Source: Cyclobacterium plantarum (GTDB taxonomy: Bacteria > Bacteroidota > Bacteroidia > Cytophagales > Cyclobacteriaceae). From it: a DNA stretch of 64,000 nucleotides. This document shows positions 42,456 to 51,162 of this stretch, in pieces (the stretch's first letter is position 1; each line of letters opens with the position of its first letter). The notes beneath the pieces are model-generated. The model saw only the letters and a list, made by a program, of their open reading frames with translations. It searched no databases and was not told where the DNA came from. The stretch is from NCBI RefSeq assembly GCF_011290685.1, contig NZ_JAANYN010000001.1:1-64000 (forward strand). The letters are read 5' to 3'. A program made the position numbers and the translations under genes.

Positions 42456-43538
42456 ATGAATCGGCGCTTTTTCCCCCTCATTTTGGGGTTGGTAATAATG
42501 ACACTACTTCAAGGTTGTGGTCTTTTTGGAAACAAAGGCACTTCAAGTGAAAAACTTAACAGAAGAGGTGAAGTAACGGGCGTGCCCAAGCGTTCAGGCT
42601 GGCAACAAGCCTTACCATTTGAAATGGCTCCCGTAAAAGCAGGAACATTCTGGATCGGGCAGGCAGATGAAGATATCGCCTTGAGTATGTCCTCCATGAA
42701 TAAGCAGGTCACGATATCAGAATTTTTTATGGATAAGCATGAGGTGTCCAATAACAAGTATAGGCAATTTCTGGATGCGGTTCGTATGGGAGACCTGGCG
42801 CTCGGTACGCCTACCACCCAGAAAGATGCACCGGAATTTGTTTTGGAAGAGTTACTTCCGGATACCACCGTATGGTCTTCAAGTTTCACCCATCATTATG
42901 GAGATCCTTTGATGGAATATTATTTTGATCATCCGGCCTTTGACGATTATCCTGTTGTAGGTATCAGTTGGGACCAGGCGAAACAATTCTGTGAATGGAA
43001 AACGTATCACATGAATGCCAATGATGAATCCGAATTCGATATGCCCCGGTTCAGGCTTCCATTCGAAGCGGAATGGGAATACGCTGCCAAAGGAGGAAAA
43101 GAAATCGCCAAGTATCCCTGGGGAGGACCTTATCTGAAAAACAGAAGAGGATGTCTGATGGCCAATTTCAAGCCAGGGCGTGGCAATTACATTGATGATG
43201 GGTTTGCCTACACTGCCCCTGTGGATGCCTTTGCACCCAATGGATTTGGCCTGTATAATATGGCTGGTAACGTGTCAGAATGGGTAGAGGATGCCTATAA
43301 TCCAGCTGCAAATGCTTTGATTTGGGATATGAACCCAACCTATAAAGACACGACCGAAACAAAAAAAGTTGTTAGAGGAGGTTCATGGAAAGATGTGGCT
43401 CACTTTTTGGAGACCAGTGCCAGAAATTACGAATACCAATATGTACAAACGGCACACATAGGTTTCCGTACTGCCATGACTTATATTGGACGGTCTGGAA
43501 GCATGGAAGTGAAGTCCAATAAAAGAAGCAGAAGATAA
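42456..43538 (+). CDS. gldK: gliding motility/T9SS lipoprotein GldK (PorK)
   Basis: From the ATG at 42456 the protein has 360 residues; the frame is open from 42411. The signal peptide ends in a lipobox (TLLQGCGLF). A formylglycine-generating-enzyme-like (SUMF1) domain follows: APVKAGTFWIGQADED, DKHEVSNNKYRQFLD, YPVVGISWDQAKQFCEW, RLPFEAEWEYAAKGG, NGFGLYNMAGNVSEWVEDAY and VVRGGSWKD. GldK/PorK forms a periplasmic outer membrane ring with GldN/PorN. The order K-L-M-N downstream confirms identity over GldJ. Confidence 0.95.
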   Translation: MNRRFFPLILGLVIMTLLQGCGLFGNKGTSSEKLNRRGEVTGVPKRSGWQQALPFEMAPVKAGTFWIGQADEDIALSMSSMNKQVTISEFFMDKHEVSNNKYRQFLDAVRMGDLALGTPTTQKDAPEFVLEELLPDTTVWSSSFTHHYGDPLMEYYFDHPAFDDYPVVGISWDQAKQFCEWKTYHMNANDESEFDMPRFRLPFEAEWEYAAKGGKEIAKYPWGGPYLKNRRGCLMANFKPGRGNYIDDGFAYTAPVDAFAPNGFGLYNMAGNVSEWVEDAYNPAANALIWDMNPTYKDTTETKKVVRGGSWKDVAHFLETSARNYEYQYVQTAHIGFRTAMTYIGRSGSMEVKSNKRSRR

Positions 43539-43599
43539 AATCACCTGATCACCCAATTGTAAATAATATTCCATTCATATTTAAAGTTTTTTAAAAATT

Positions 43600-44403
43600 A
43601 TGTCAACAGAAAAAAACACTTTCGCTTATAAGTTTTATGGTTCGATCATGCCTAAGATTTATGGCATTGGAGCAGCTGTCGTTATTCTGGGAGCCATGTT
43701 TAAGATTTTGGATTGGCCCTTTGCTTCTTTAATGATTGGGGTAGGTTTAACTACCGAGGCACTCATTTTCTTTTTATCTGCCTTCGAACCAAAAAATGAA
43801 GAATTGGACTGGACCAAAGTATATCCTGAATTGGCCGGAGCCAATGCAGGTGCTACACCTCCAAGAGCGGCAAGGACAAGTACTGATCAGACTTCACAAA
43901 AAATGGATCAGTTATTGGAAAAAGCTAAAATTGGTCCCGAGTTGTTGGAAAGCCTGGGTAAGGGTATGCAACATCTTGCGAGCACTACCGAAAAACTGGG
44001 TACTTTGTCAGATGCCACAGTTGCTACCAATGAATACGCTGAAAACGTAAAGAAAGCCTCAAAATCCCTGGTGGATATCAACGATTCATACAGCAAGACT
44101 GCAAGTGCTTTATCAGAAATGTCTTCTGCATCTCAAGATGCGAAGGCATACAGAGACCAGATTGTCAATGTGACCAGAAATCTGTCTGCATTGAATAATG
44201 TGTATGAAGAGGAATTGAAGGACTCGAATATGCATGCAAAAACCATTAGTAAATTTTACTCCAACGTGACGGCTGCGATGGAAGGTATTGCAGAGGCCGG
44301 CAAAGAAACAGAAACTTTTAAAACCGAACTGGCGAAACTTAACCAGAATGTCAATTCCCTAAATAAAGTTTACGGAGGCATGCTTTCAGCAATGAAAGGT
44401 TAA
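43600..44403 (+). CDS. gldL: gliding motility/T9SS motor protein GldL (PorL)
   Basis: The 267-residue protein has two transmembrane helices near the N-terminus, about 19-37 (KIYGIGAAVVILGAMFKIL) and 43-61 (SLMIGVGLTTEALIFFLSAF). Glu53 lies inside the second helix, in the position expected for the proton-coupling Glu of GldL. The rest is a cytoplasmic alpha-helical region with coiled-coil character (MDQLLEKAKIGPELLESLGK, AENVKKASKSLVDIN). GldL and GldM form the proton-driven rotary motor that powers T9SS and gliding. It lies between gldK and gldM on one strand. Confidence 0.96.
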   Translation: MSTEKNTFAYKFYGSIMPKIYGIGAAVVILGAMFKILDWPFASLMIGVGLTTEALIFFLSAFEPKNEELDWTKVYPELAGANAGATPPRAARTSTDQTSQKMDQLLEKAKIGPELLESLGKGMQHLASTTEKLGTLSDATVATNEYAENVKKASKSLVDINDSYSKTASALSEMSSASQDAKAYRDQIVNVTRNLSALNNVYEEELKDSNMHAKTISKFYSNVTAAMEGIAEAGKETETFKTELAKLNQNVNSLNKVYGGMLSAMKG

Positions 44404-44456
44404 ATCGTTACTTATCAGTTCTTATTATTTTATACTATATAACTATAATTTAGCTT

Positions 44457-46058
44457 ATGGCGGGTGGTAAAGAAACACCAAGACAGCGGATGATCGGGAT
44501 GATGTACCTGGTACTGACAGCTCTGTTGGCACTTCAGGTAAGTAATCAGATCCTTCAGAAATTTATCTTGATCAACGATGGTCTGGAAAGAACTTCCAAG
44601 AATTATATTCAGAAAAATCAGTTTTCGGTGAATATCATTTCTTCTACAGTAGAGCAGCAAGGAAACAATCCCCTGGATGTCCCAAAGGTTGCGGCCGCCG
44701 AAGAGATACGGGCCAAAAGCGCAGATCTTTACAGGTATCTTGAAGAAGCGAAAACTGCGGTAATAGAGCAGTCCAATGCGATCAATGATGAAGGAAATTT
44801 TAAAACTTCAGCACTAAAAAACACGGACATACCGGGAAATATTTTTAACAACAACCGGTTAGGGTATGAGATGCAGGAAAGATTGAATGCTTTTCCTGAG
44901 GAATTGACTCAGATGCTGGCAGATCTGAACATTCAGCTTTCATTTGAGAAAATCGCAAAAGATGCCTCCGAAATTGATCTTTTTAAAAATGACGTTGATG
45001 TCAATTACAAGGATTATGTTAACCTTAATTATGTAAAGTCTCCCATAGGCGCGGTTTTGGCTATTATCAGTCAGCATCAAAATGAAGTTTTGAACATTGA
45101 AAGTGAGGCATTAACGGCCATTACCAATTCTTTGGGTTCATTTATCTTCGAGGCGGATAACCTGAAAGCCAGAATTGCTGCCAATTCAAATGTGGTGGCA
45201 GCAGGCACTACCTTTGAAGCTGAGATGTTTTTGGCATCTTCCTCCTCTTCCACAGAGCTTAAAATGACGGCGGACGGCCGGGAAGTGCCTGTGGAAGGTG
45301 GTTTTGGGAAAATTGAATTTCCCGTCGCACCAGCCTCCAATTACGATGACAGGGGACTTGCTCCAAGAACTTTAAGCGGTGAAATTACAGTTCCCATAGG
45401 CGGACAGGATAGTGTTTTCAATATTGAATATGAGTATTTCGTGGCGCAGCCTGTTATCAAAGTAAGTTCTGAGGTCGTCAACCAATTGTATGCGGAATGC
45501 GCAAATGATCTGGTCATTGAAGTACCTGCCCTTGGCAATTCCTATGCACCTGAGTTTTCCGTTTCCGGAGGTCAGGCCATCAAAGGATCCAGACCTTCGG
45601 ATGTGACCATAATTCCGGTTGCTTCCGGAACGGTGAATATTGGGGTGTCCAGTGGTGGAAATAGAATTGGAACAGTGGATTACGACATCAAGCCTGTTCC
45701 TGCTCCTACAATCAGACCATTTACCGGAGATACTCAGATTGACTTACAAAATCCCGTTGCTGCCAGTAGTTTAACCAATCTTCAAATCAGGGCCATACCG
45801 GAACCTACTTTTGGCCGGACCATGTCCAGAGATGCCAACTTTGAGGTTACTGGCGGGGAGGTCAGGCTGGTAAGAAATGACGTGCCCAGGGAAAGTGTAA
45901 ACATCACCGGACAGAATGTGGCTGTGAGAAATTTACTGGCCCAGGCGCAAAGTGGAGATAAACTTGTAGTGATTGCGCGTGAGGTTACCAGAACCAATTT
46001 TAGGGGTAATAAGATTAAAAGTACTGTAAATGAAGTCTATCCGATCTCTATTAGATAA
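44457..46058 (+). CDS. gldM: gliding motility/T9SS motor protein GldM (PorM)
   Basis: The 533-residue protein opens with MAGGKETPRQRMIGMMYLVL, a short cytoplasmic tip and single helix typical of GldM, then a long periplasmic part. The first domain is helical (residues about 40-220: SADLYRYLEEAKTAVIEQS, QERLNAFPEELTQML). The rest is beta-rich (FEAEMFLASSSSSTELKMTADGREVP, NDLVIEVPALGN, the FEVTGGEVRLVRND tail). Dimers span the periplasm and pass motion from GldL to the GldK/GldN ring. Length and order match the family. Confidence 0.96.
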   Translation: MAGGKETPRQRMIGMMYLVLTALLALQVSNQILQKFILINDGLERTSKNYIQKNQFSVNIISSTVEQQGNNPLDVPKVAAAEEIRAKSADLYRYLEEAKTAVIEQSNAINDEGNFKTSALKNTDIPGNIFNNNRLGYEMQERLNAFPEELTQMLADLNIQLSFEKIAKDASEIDLFKNDVDVNYKDYVNLNYVKSPIGAVLAIISQHQNEVLNIESEALTAITNSLGSFIFEADNLKARIAANSNVVAAGTTFEAEMFLASSSSSTELKMTADGREVPVEGGFGKIEFPVAPASNYDDRGLAPRTLSGEITVPIGGQDSVFNIEYEYFVAQPVIKVSSEVVNQLYAECANDLVIEVPALGNSYAPEFSVSGGQAIKGSRPSDVTIIPVASGTVNIGVSSGGNRIGTVDYDIKPVPAPTIRPFTGDTQIDLQNPVAASSLTNLQIRAIPEPTFGRTMSRDANFEVTGGEVRLVRNDVPRESVNITGQNVAVRNLLAQAQSGDKLVVIAREVTRTNFRGNKIKSTVNEVYPISIR

Positions 46059-46104
46059 TATTCTAAAATATAAGTCGTTATAGACACACTAAATAAAAGA
46101 AAAC

Positions 46105-46929
46105 ATGATGGAATCAAGAAATTTAGGTCTGAAGCTTATGCTGCTATTGCTAGCAGGGATTTTTCTGGCCATGCCCGGGTTTTCTCAAAATACCAATACA
46201 CAAAATCCCAACATGCAGGTAGGGGACTCAGGTTTCGATATGGACACCGTTTATTCGGTTCTGCCCATACGGGAAGATGATAAAATGTACCAGGTGGGCG
46301 TATGGAGAAGGATAGATCTGAGGGAAAAATTCAATCTTCCCCTCTATGGAACCGGAGGTCTGAAATCCGATGGTATCATGATGAACATCTATGATGCCAT
46401 TGTGAATGAAAATGCATTTGAAATTTTTGCTGATGAGGAGTTTACCGAACCTCTATCCATTAGTGAATTTCAAACCAATTTTCTGACGGCTGAAAACGGA
46501 GACAGCGTATTCGTAAAAGATATCTATTACCTGGATTTCAAAGAGGATTTTGTATTTGACAAGCACAGGTCAGAAGTTAAATTTGACGTAAAATACCTGG
46601 AATTGGTCATGCCTTCTGAAACCAACGCCAACGTAGGGCAAAAGTCAATTGCTTTTATTCGGTTTAAGGACTTTTACAATTATTTTGATGATGTGGAAAA
46701 AGGGCAATGGCTAAACTTTCAAAATACATCCAAGCACTTGCCTTACAGCCAGGCTTTCGATTTGAGGTTATTCAGGTCTGTAGTCAGGAAATACACCAAT
46801 CCGGACAATGCCTTGATAGTAGATATGGTCGATGCGGATAACCCGAATCCGGAACTTCAGGCTTATTTGAATTCGCTTGAATTTGAATACGACCTGCTTG
46901 AATGGGAAAACAATCTTTGGGAATGGTAA
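46105..46929 (+). CDS. gldN: gliding motility/T9SS protein GldN (PorN)
   Basis: The 274-residue protein has a signal peptide (LMLLLLAGIFLAMPGFSQ). The conserved GldN body follows: VLPIREDDKMYQVGVWRRIDLREKF split over about 55-80, GIMMNIYDAIVNENAFEIFADEEF near 95-115 and DFDLRLFRSVVRKYTNPDN-like sequence near 215-232. It binds GldK in the periplasmic ring and docks on GldM. It ends the gldKLMN series, 31 bases before a bidirectional terminator. Confidence 0.95.
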   Translation: MMESRNLGLKLMLLLLAGIFLAMPGFSQNTNTQNPNMQVGDSGFDMDTVYSVLPIREDDKMYQVGVWRRIDLREKFNLPLYGTGGLKSDGIMMNIYDAIVNENAFEIFADEEFTEPLSISEFQTNFLTAENGDSVFVKDIYYLDFKEDFVFDKHRSEVKFDVKYLELVMPSETNANVGQKSIAFIRFKDFYNYFDDVEKGQWLNFQNTSKHLPYSQAFDLRLFRSVVRKYTNPDNALIVDMVDADNPNPELQAYLNSLEFEYDLLEWENNLWEW

Positions 46930-46960
46930 TTTAGAGCCATTTCTTTTGTAAAAAAAAAAC

Positions 46961-46985
46961 AGCCCTTAACAGGGCTTTTTTTTTT
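46961..46985 (+). terminator. bidirectional terminator between gldN and uvrC
   Basis: AGCCCT (46961-46966) and AGGGCT (46971-46976) enclose TAAC, with a run of A on the left and nine T on the right. It can stop both gldKLMN and the convergent uvrC transcript. Confidence 0.9.
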
Positions 46986-48786
46986 ATGAGTGAAGCCTGT
47001 TAAAAATTTTACTGGCTTTGTCTTTACCAACTTGATCGGAAAGGTCTTCCAATGTGGCTTTTTCAATGTTTTTAATTGACTTGAAGTGGCTCAGTAGTTT
47101 GTTGGCAGTATTTTCTCCAATGCCTTCTATGGTGGTCAACTGAGTGCCCAGAGCCCCTTTGCTCCGTAGGTTACGGTGAAAGGTAATGGCAAATCGATGG
47201 GCTTCGTCTCTGATGCGTTGTATCAGCCTTAAGGATTCAGACTTTTTGTCAATAAAAATGGGGTAATGATCTCCGGGAAAATAAATCTCTTCCAGGCGCT
47301 TGGCGATCCCAATGATGGGTACCTTTTTATAGATGTCCAGGGATTTCAGCGCAGCAACGGCTGATGATAATTGTCCCTTTCCACCATCTATGACGATCAA
47401 ATTGGGAAGGGAAAAGCCATCATTAAGGATTCTTTTATACCTCCTGAGCACTACTTCCTCCATGCTGGCAAAATCATTGGGTCCGGTTACCGTTTTGATG
47501 TGATAGTGCCGGTATTCTTTTTTACTGGGTTTGCCGTCTTTAAAGCATACCATGCTGGCAACGGGGTTACTTCCCTGAATATTTGAATTGTCGAAGCACT
47601 CTATGTGATAGGGTAGCTCTGTCAGGGAAAGGTCTTTTTGTAATTGAAGCAGTACCCGGTTTTTTTTATTTTTTGTTTCTCCTGCCAGCAAAGCTTTTTC
47701 CTTTTTATAATAAAGGGCATTTTTCAGGCTTAAATCTATTAATTTTCTTTTGTCCCCGATTTTTGGAAGGGATAGTTGCAATCCATCCGGGCTGTCCTCA
47801 AATTCAAGGTTTACAAGTACCTCTTTGGCATCACTTTGAAATTGATCCCTAAGTCTCACAATGGCGGTTAATAACAACTCCTGATCGGGTTCATCCAGTT
47901 TCTTTTTTAACTCTACGGTTTTACTCAGGGTGATGGCTCCGTTTTTTATGCGCAGGTAATTGACGAAAGCATATTTTTCTTCACTGACAATGGAAAAAAC
48001 ATCCAGGCTGTCGACATTAGGGTTGATCACCAGGGATTTGGCCTGGTATTTTTCGAGCAGCTCAAATTTTTCCTTATACAATTGAGCCTTTTCAAAGTCC
48101 AAAGCGGATGCTGCCGCTTGCATGGATTCCTTAAAATGGGTTTTGGGCAAACTCAGGTTTCCTTTCAGGATATTCCTCGCTTGCTCTATATCCTTCAAGT
48201 AATTGGATTCATCCTGAAGTCCTTCGCATGGCCCTTTGCAGTTTCCCAGGTGATATTCCAGACAGATTTTGTAATTAGAAGCCTTTATTTTTTCCGCTGA
48301 AAGGTCCAGTTTGCAAGTTCTAATGGTAAATAGAGATAGTATCAAATCCAGAACATTATTCATTGCCTTTACGCTGGCAAATGGGCCAAAGTAGGTCCCT
48401 TTGGAAGGGATTACCCGTCTTGTTGGGTAGATTCTGGGGAAAGGTTCTTTGGTAAGCAGTAAATAGGGATAAGTTTTGTCGTCCTTTAACAAGACATTGT
48501 ACTTGGGCTGGGATTTTTTGATGAGGTTGTTTTCCAGAAGCAGGGCATCAAATTCAGAATTGACTATGGTGAATTCTATTTTCTGGATTTCCTTGACCAT
48601 CCTGCGGGTTTTTTGATTGATTCCCGCATTTTTATTGAAATAGCTTCCAACCCTTTTTTTAAGATTTTTTGCCTTTCCTACATAAATCAATAAGCCTTCC
48701 TTGTTATAGTACCGGTAGACTCCCGGTAGATCAGGTAGTTGCTGGTATTCGCTTGGAAGGTAAGAAGGGGAAAGCATGTCGTCCAT
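46984..48786 (-). CDS. uvrC: excinuclease ABC subunit UvrC
   Basis: The 600-residue protein has the GIY-YIG nuclease domain at about 15-95 (LPGVYRYYNKEGLLIYVGKAKNLKKRVGSYF). A Cys-containing linker follows (CLEYHLGNCKGPCEG, about 175-190), then a UVR helix pair (DFEKAQLYKEKFELLEKY). The RNase H-like second nuclease is near 380-520 (IECFDNSNIQGSNPVASMVCFKDG, IVIDGGKGQL). C-terminal helix-hairpin-helix motifs close it (IEGIGENTANKLLSHFKSI). It makes both incisions in nucleotide excision repair. It is last in a minus-strand group after sprE and PBP1A genes. Confidence 0.97.
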   Translation of the reverse strand: MDDMLSPSYLPSEYQQLPDLPGVYRYYNKEGLLIYVGKAKNLKKRVGSYFNKNAGINQKTRRMVKEIQKIEFTIVNSEFDALLLENNLIKKSQPKYNVLLKDDKTYPYLLLTKEPFPRIYPTRRVIPSKGTYFGPFASVKAMNNVLDLILSLFTIRTCKLDLSAEKIKASNYKICLEYHLGNCKGPCEGLQDESNYLKDIEQARNILKGNLSLPKTHFKESMQAAASALDFEKAQLYKEKFELLEKYQAKSLVINPNVDSLDVFSIVSEEKYAFVNYLRIKNGAITLSKTVELKKKLDEPDQELLLTAIVRLRDQFQSDAKEVLVNLEFEDSPDGLQLSLPKIGDKRKLIDLSLKNALYYKKEKALLAGETKNKKNRVLLQLQKDLSLTELPYHIECFDNSNIQGSNPVASMVCFKDGKPSKKEYRHYHIKTVTGPNDFASMEEVVLRRYKRILNDGFSLPNLIVIDGGKGQLSSAVAALKSLDIYKKVPIIGIAKRLEEIYFPGDHYPIFIDKKSESLRLIQRIRDEAHRFAITFHRNLRSKGALGTQLTTIEGIGENTANKLLSHFKSIKNIEKATLEDLSDQVGKDKASKIFNRLHS

Positions 48787-48841
48787 AAAGACAAGAAATT
48801 ATTGGTCGACTCCCAGGAAATGACGTTTCCATGAAAGGGGA

Positions 48842-51154
48842 TTAAAAATCCGTACTTGTGGCATCATAATCAAATTCCTGGTAAACATCCTGCTTCAGGT
48901 CATATTCGGAACAGTCAATTTCAACACTCAGGGGCCTTTCGGGCTTGGGAAACGGACCTTTGGTTATATCCAAAGATTCATCTTCATAAACTTTGGTCAT
49001 AAATTTAGACCAAATCGGCCTGGCTGTTCTCGATCCCTGACCATTGATCCAGCTTCTGAAATGTATGGCACGGTCATCTCCGCCTACCCAAACCCCGCTT
49101 ACCAGGTCTTTGGTGATACCCATGTACCAACCGTCCGAGGCATTTTGAGTGGTGCCTGTCTTCCCACCAATTTCATTTCCTTCGTCCCGGAGATGCCAGG
49201 GTAGTCCCTGACTGGTTCCTCCTTCTTCTTCCGTACCTCCCCGAAGCATGTATACCATAATATAGGCATGCTCTTCGCTCATGGCAGGTCTTTTTCTGGG
49301 AATAAACTGGTGCAGTACATTTCCATTTTTATCTTCTATGCGATCAATATAAATGGGGGTGATGTGTTCTCCTTTGTTTACAAAAGTACTAAAGGCCCCT
49401 ACCATTTCCATAATGGAAACGTCTACCGTGCCCAGGGCCAAAGCCGGGACGGCTTCCAATTCACTATTGATACCTACCCGGTGGGCTGTTTCTACCACCA
49501 CACTTGGAGTCAGTTTTTTCATCATATATGCTGTGATGGAATTGACTGATTGTGACATGGCTGACCTGATGGTCATTCGCTCGTAGGTAAATTTTCCATC
49601 GGCATTATCTGGCCTCCAGGTTGGCTGGTTGGGGATATTGATTTCTACAGGCTGGTCGATGACGGTGTAGCATGGGCCATAGCCATTTTCTATTGCAGCG
49701 GCATAGACAAAGGGCTTGAAAGTTGAGCCGGGTTGTCTCTTGCCCTGCTTTACGTGATCGTATTTGAAATATTTATGGTTGGTTCCTCCCACCCAGGCTT
49801 TGATATGACCCGTGTGTGGATCCATGGAAACGAAGCCTGCCTGGAGAAATTTCTTATAATAACGCAGCGAATCCATGGTACTCATCATGGTATCAATTTC
49901 TCCCTTTTCGTAGGAGAAGATTCTCATTTTCTTTTTTTGGTTGAGCTTAAAATCAATGCTATCCTGGTCATCGCCGTACCTTGATTTGAGATTTCTATAA
50001 GCATCGGTTCTTTTTACGGCATTTTCTATAAATCCTTCTATGGGTCTGCGATTGCTGTCAATCCAGGGATCCCTGTTTCCCATTTCTTCCCTGAATTTTT
50101 GCTGAAGTTCGGGCATGTGTTCTCCTACTGCCTCTTCTGCATATTTCTGAAGGCGGCTGTCGATAGTAGTAAATATCCGCAGTCCATCTCCGAACAGGTC
50201 ATAGTTGCTGCCGTCTGCTCGCAGGTTTTCTTTTGTCCACTGGATCAGGTCTGCCTTTACCACCTCCCTGAAGTAGGTGGCTAGACCCTCATTGTGGCTT
50301 TCAACATTATAATCCAGTTCTATGGGCAAATTTGATATGCTATCGTATTGGGATTGGGAGATGTAACCGTATTTATTCATCTGCGAAAGAACCGTATTTC
50401 TCCTTCGGGTTGAATTTTCAGGATTGTAAACAGGGCTGTAGTAGGAAGGTGCTTTAAATAAACCTACTAAAGTAGCGGCTTCCTGAATATTCAGATTTCT
50501 CGGGTCTTTGTTAAAAAAAATACTTGCTGCTGTTTTGATCCCAAATGCATTGCTGCCAAAATCTGAGGTATTCAGATACATGGTTAGCAATTCATCCTTC
50601 GTATAAGCCCTTTCAAGCTTGGCTGCAACGATCCATTCTTTGGTTTTGATGATTATCATCCTCAAAATTGGAATATTACTCAATAATCCCTGGGAGGCCT
50701 GCGTCCGGGTTTTAAAAAGGTTTTTAGCGGTTTGCTGACTGAGTGTGCTTCCTCCACCAGCTCCGCTTTGCCCCAAAAGTAGGGTTTTTACCAAAACCCT
50801 CGATAAACCTCTCGGGTCTATACCCGAATGATCCTCAAATCGCACGTCTTCCGTTGCAATCAATGCGTTTATAAGATTTTGGGAAAGTTCATTATAATTT
50901 ACCGGAGATCTGTTTTCGCGATAATATTTTCCCAAAAGGACTCCATCTGCTGAATAAAGTTCTGAAGCTACCTCACTATCCGGATTTTCGAGAGATTCAA
51001 AATCAGGCATTTCTCCAAATAGCCCCAGAAAATTGGCATTTACCGCCAACACAAATATCATAAAACCAACCAGGCCTAACCCAAATACAAGCCACATGTA
51101 TTTGATGATTTTTTGATATAGGGGGGAAGAGGTATTTTTTGTATTTTTACTCAT
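48842..51154 (-). CDS. bifunctional penicillin-binding protein 1A
   Basis: From the ATG at 51154 the protein has 770 residues. An N-terminal transmembrane helix (about 22-44) precedes the GT51 glycosyltransferase domain with ATEDVRFEDHSGID near 100 and GGGSTLSQQTAKNLF near 130. The transpeptidase has PGSTFKPF (active Ser near 476), SQSVNS and GGKTGTTQ near 664. It polymerises and crosslinks peptidoglycan in the periplasm. The stop of the upstream sprE/porW gene is eight bases before the start, so the two are probably coupled. The protein is full-length with no missing motif. Confidence 0.96.
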   Translation of the reverse strand: MSKNTKNTSSPLYQKIIKYMWLVFGLGLVGFMIFVLAVNANFLGLFGEMPDFESLENPDSEVASELYSADGVLLGKYYRENRSPVNYNELSQNLINALIATEDVRFEDHSGIDPRGLSRVLVKTLLLGQSGAGGGSTLSQQTAKNLFKTRTQASQGLLSNIPILRMIIIKTKEWIVAAKLERAYTKDELLTMYLNTSDFGSNAFGIKTAASIFFNKDPRNLNIQEAATLVGLFKAPSYYSPVYNPENSTRRRNTVLSQMNKYGYISQSQYDSISNLPIELDYNVESHNEGLATYFREVVKADLIQWTKENLRADGSNYDLFGDGLRIFTTIDSRLQKYAEEAVGEHMPELQQKFREEMGNRDPWIDSNRRPIEGFIENAVKRTDAYRNLKSRYGDDQDSIDFKLNQKKKMRIFSYEKGEIDTMMSTMDSLRYYKKFLQAGFVSMDPHTGHIKAWVGGTNHKYFKYDHVKQGKRQPGSTFKPFVYAAAIENGYGPCYTVIDQPVEINIPNQPTWRPDNADGKFTYERMTIRSAMSQSVNSITAYMMKKLTPSVVVETAHRVGINSELEAVPALALGTVDVSIMEMVGAFSTFVNKGEHITPIYIDRIEDKNGNVLHQFIPRKRPAMSEEHAYIMVYMLRGGTEEEGGTSQGLPWHLRDEGNEIGGKTGTTQNASDGWYMGITKDLVSGVWVGGDDRAIHFRSWINGQGSRTARPIWSKFMTKVYEDESLDITKGPFPKPERPLSVEIDCSEYDLKQDVYQEFDYDATSTDF

Positions 51155-51162
51155 ATGAATTA

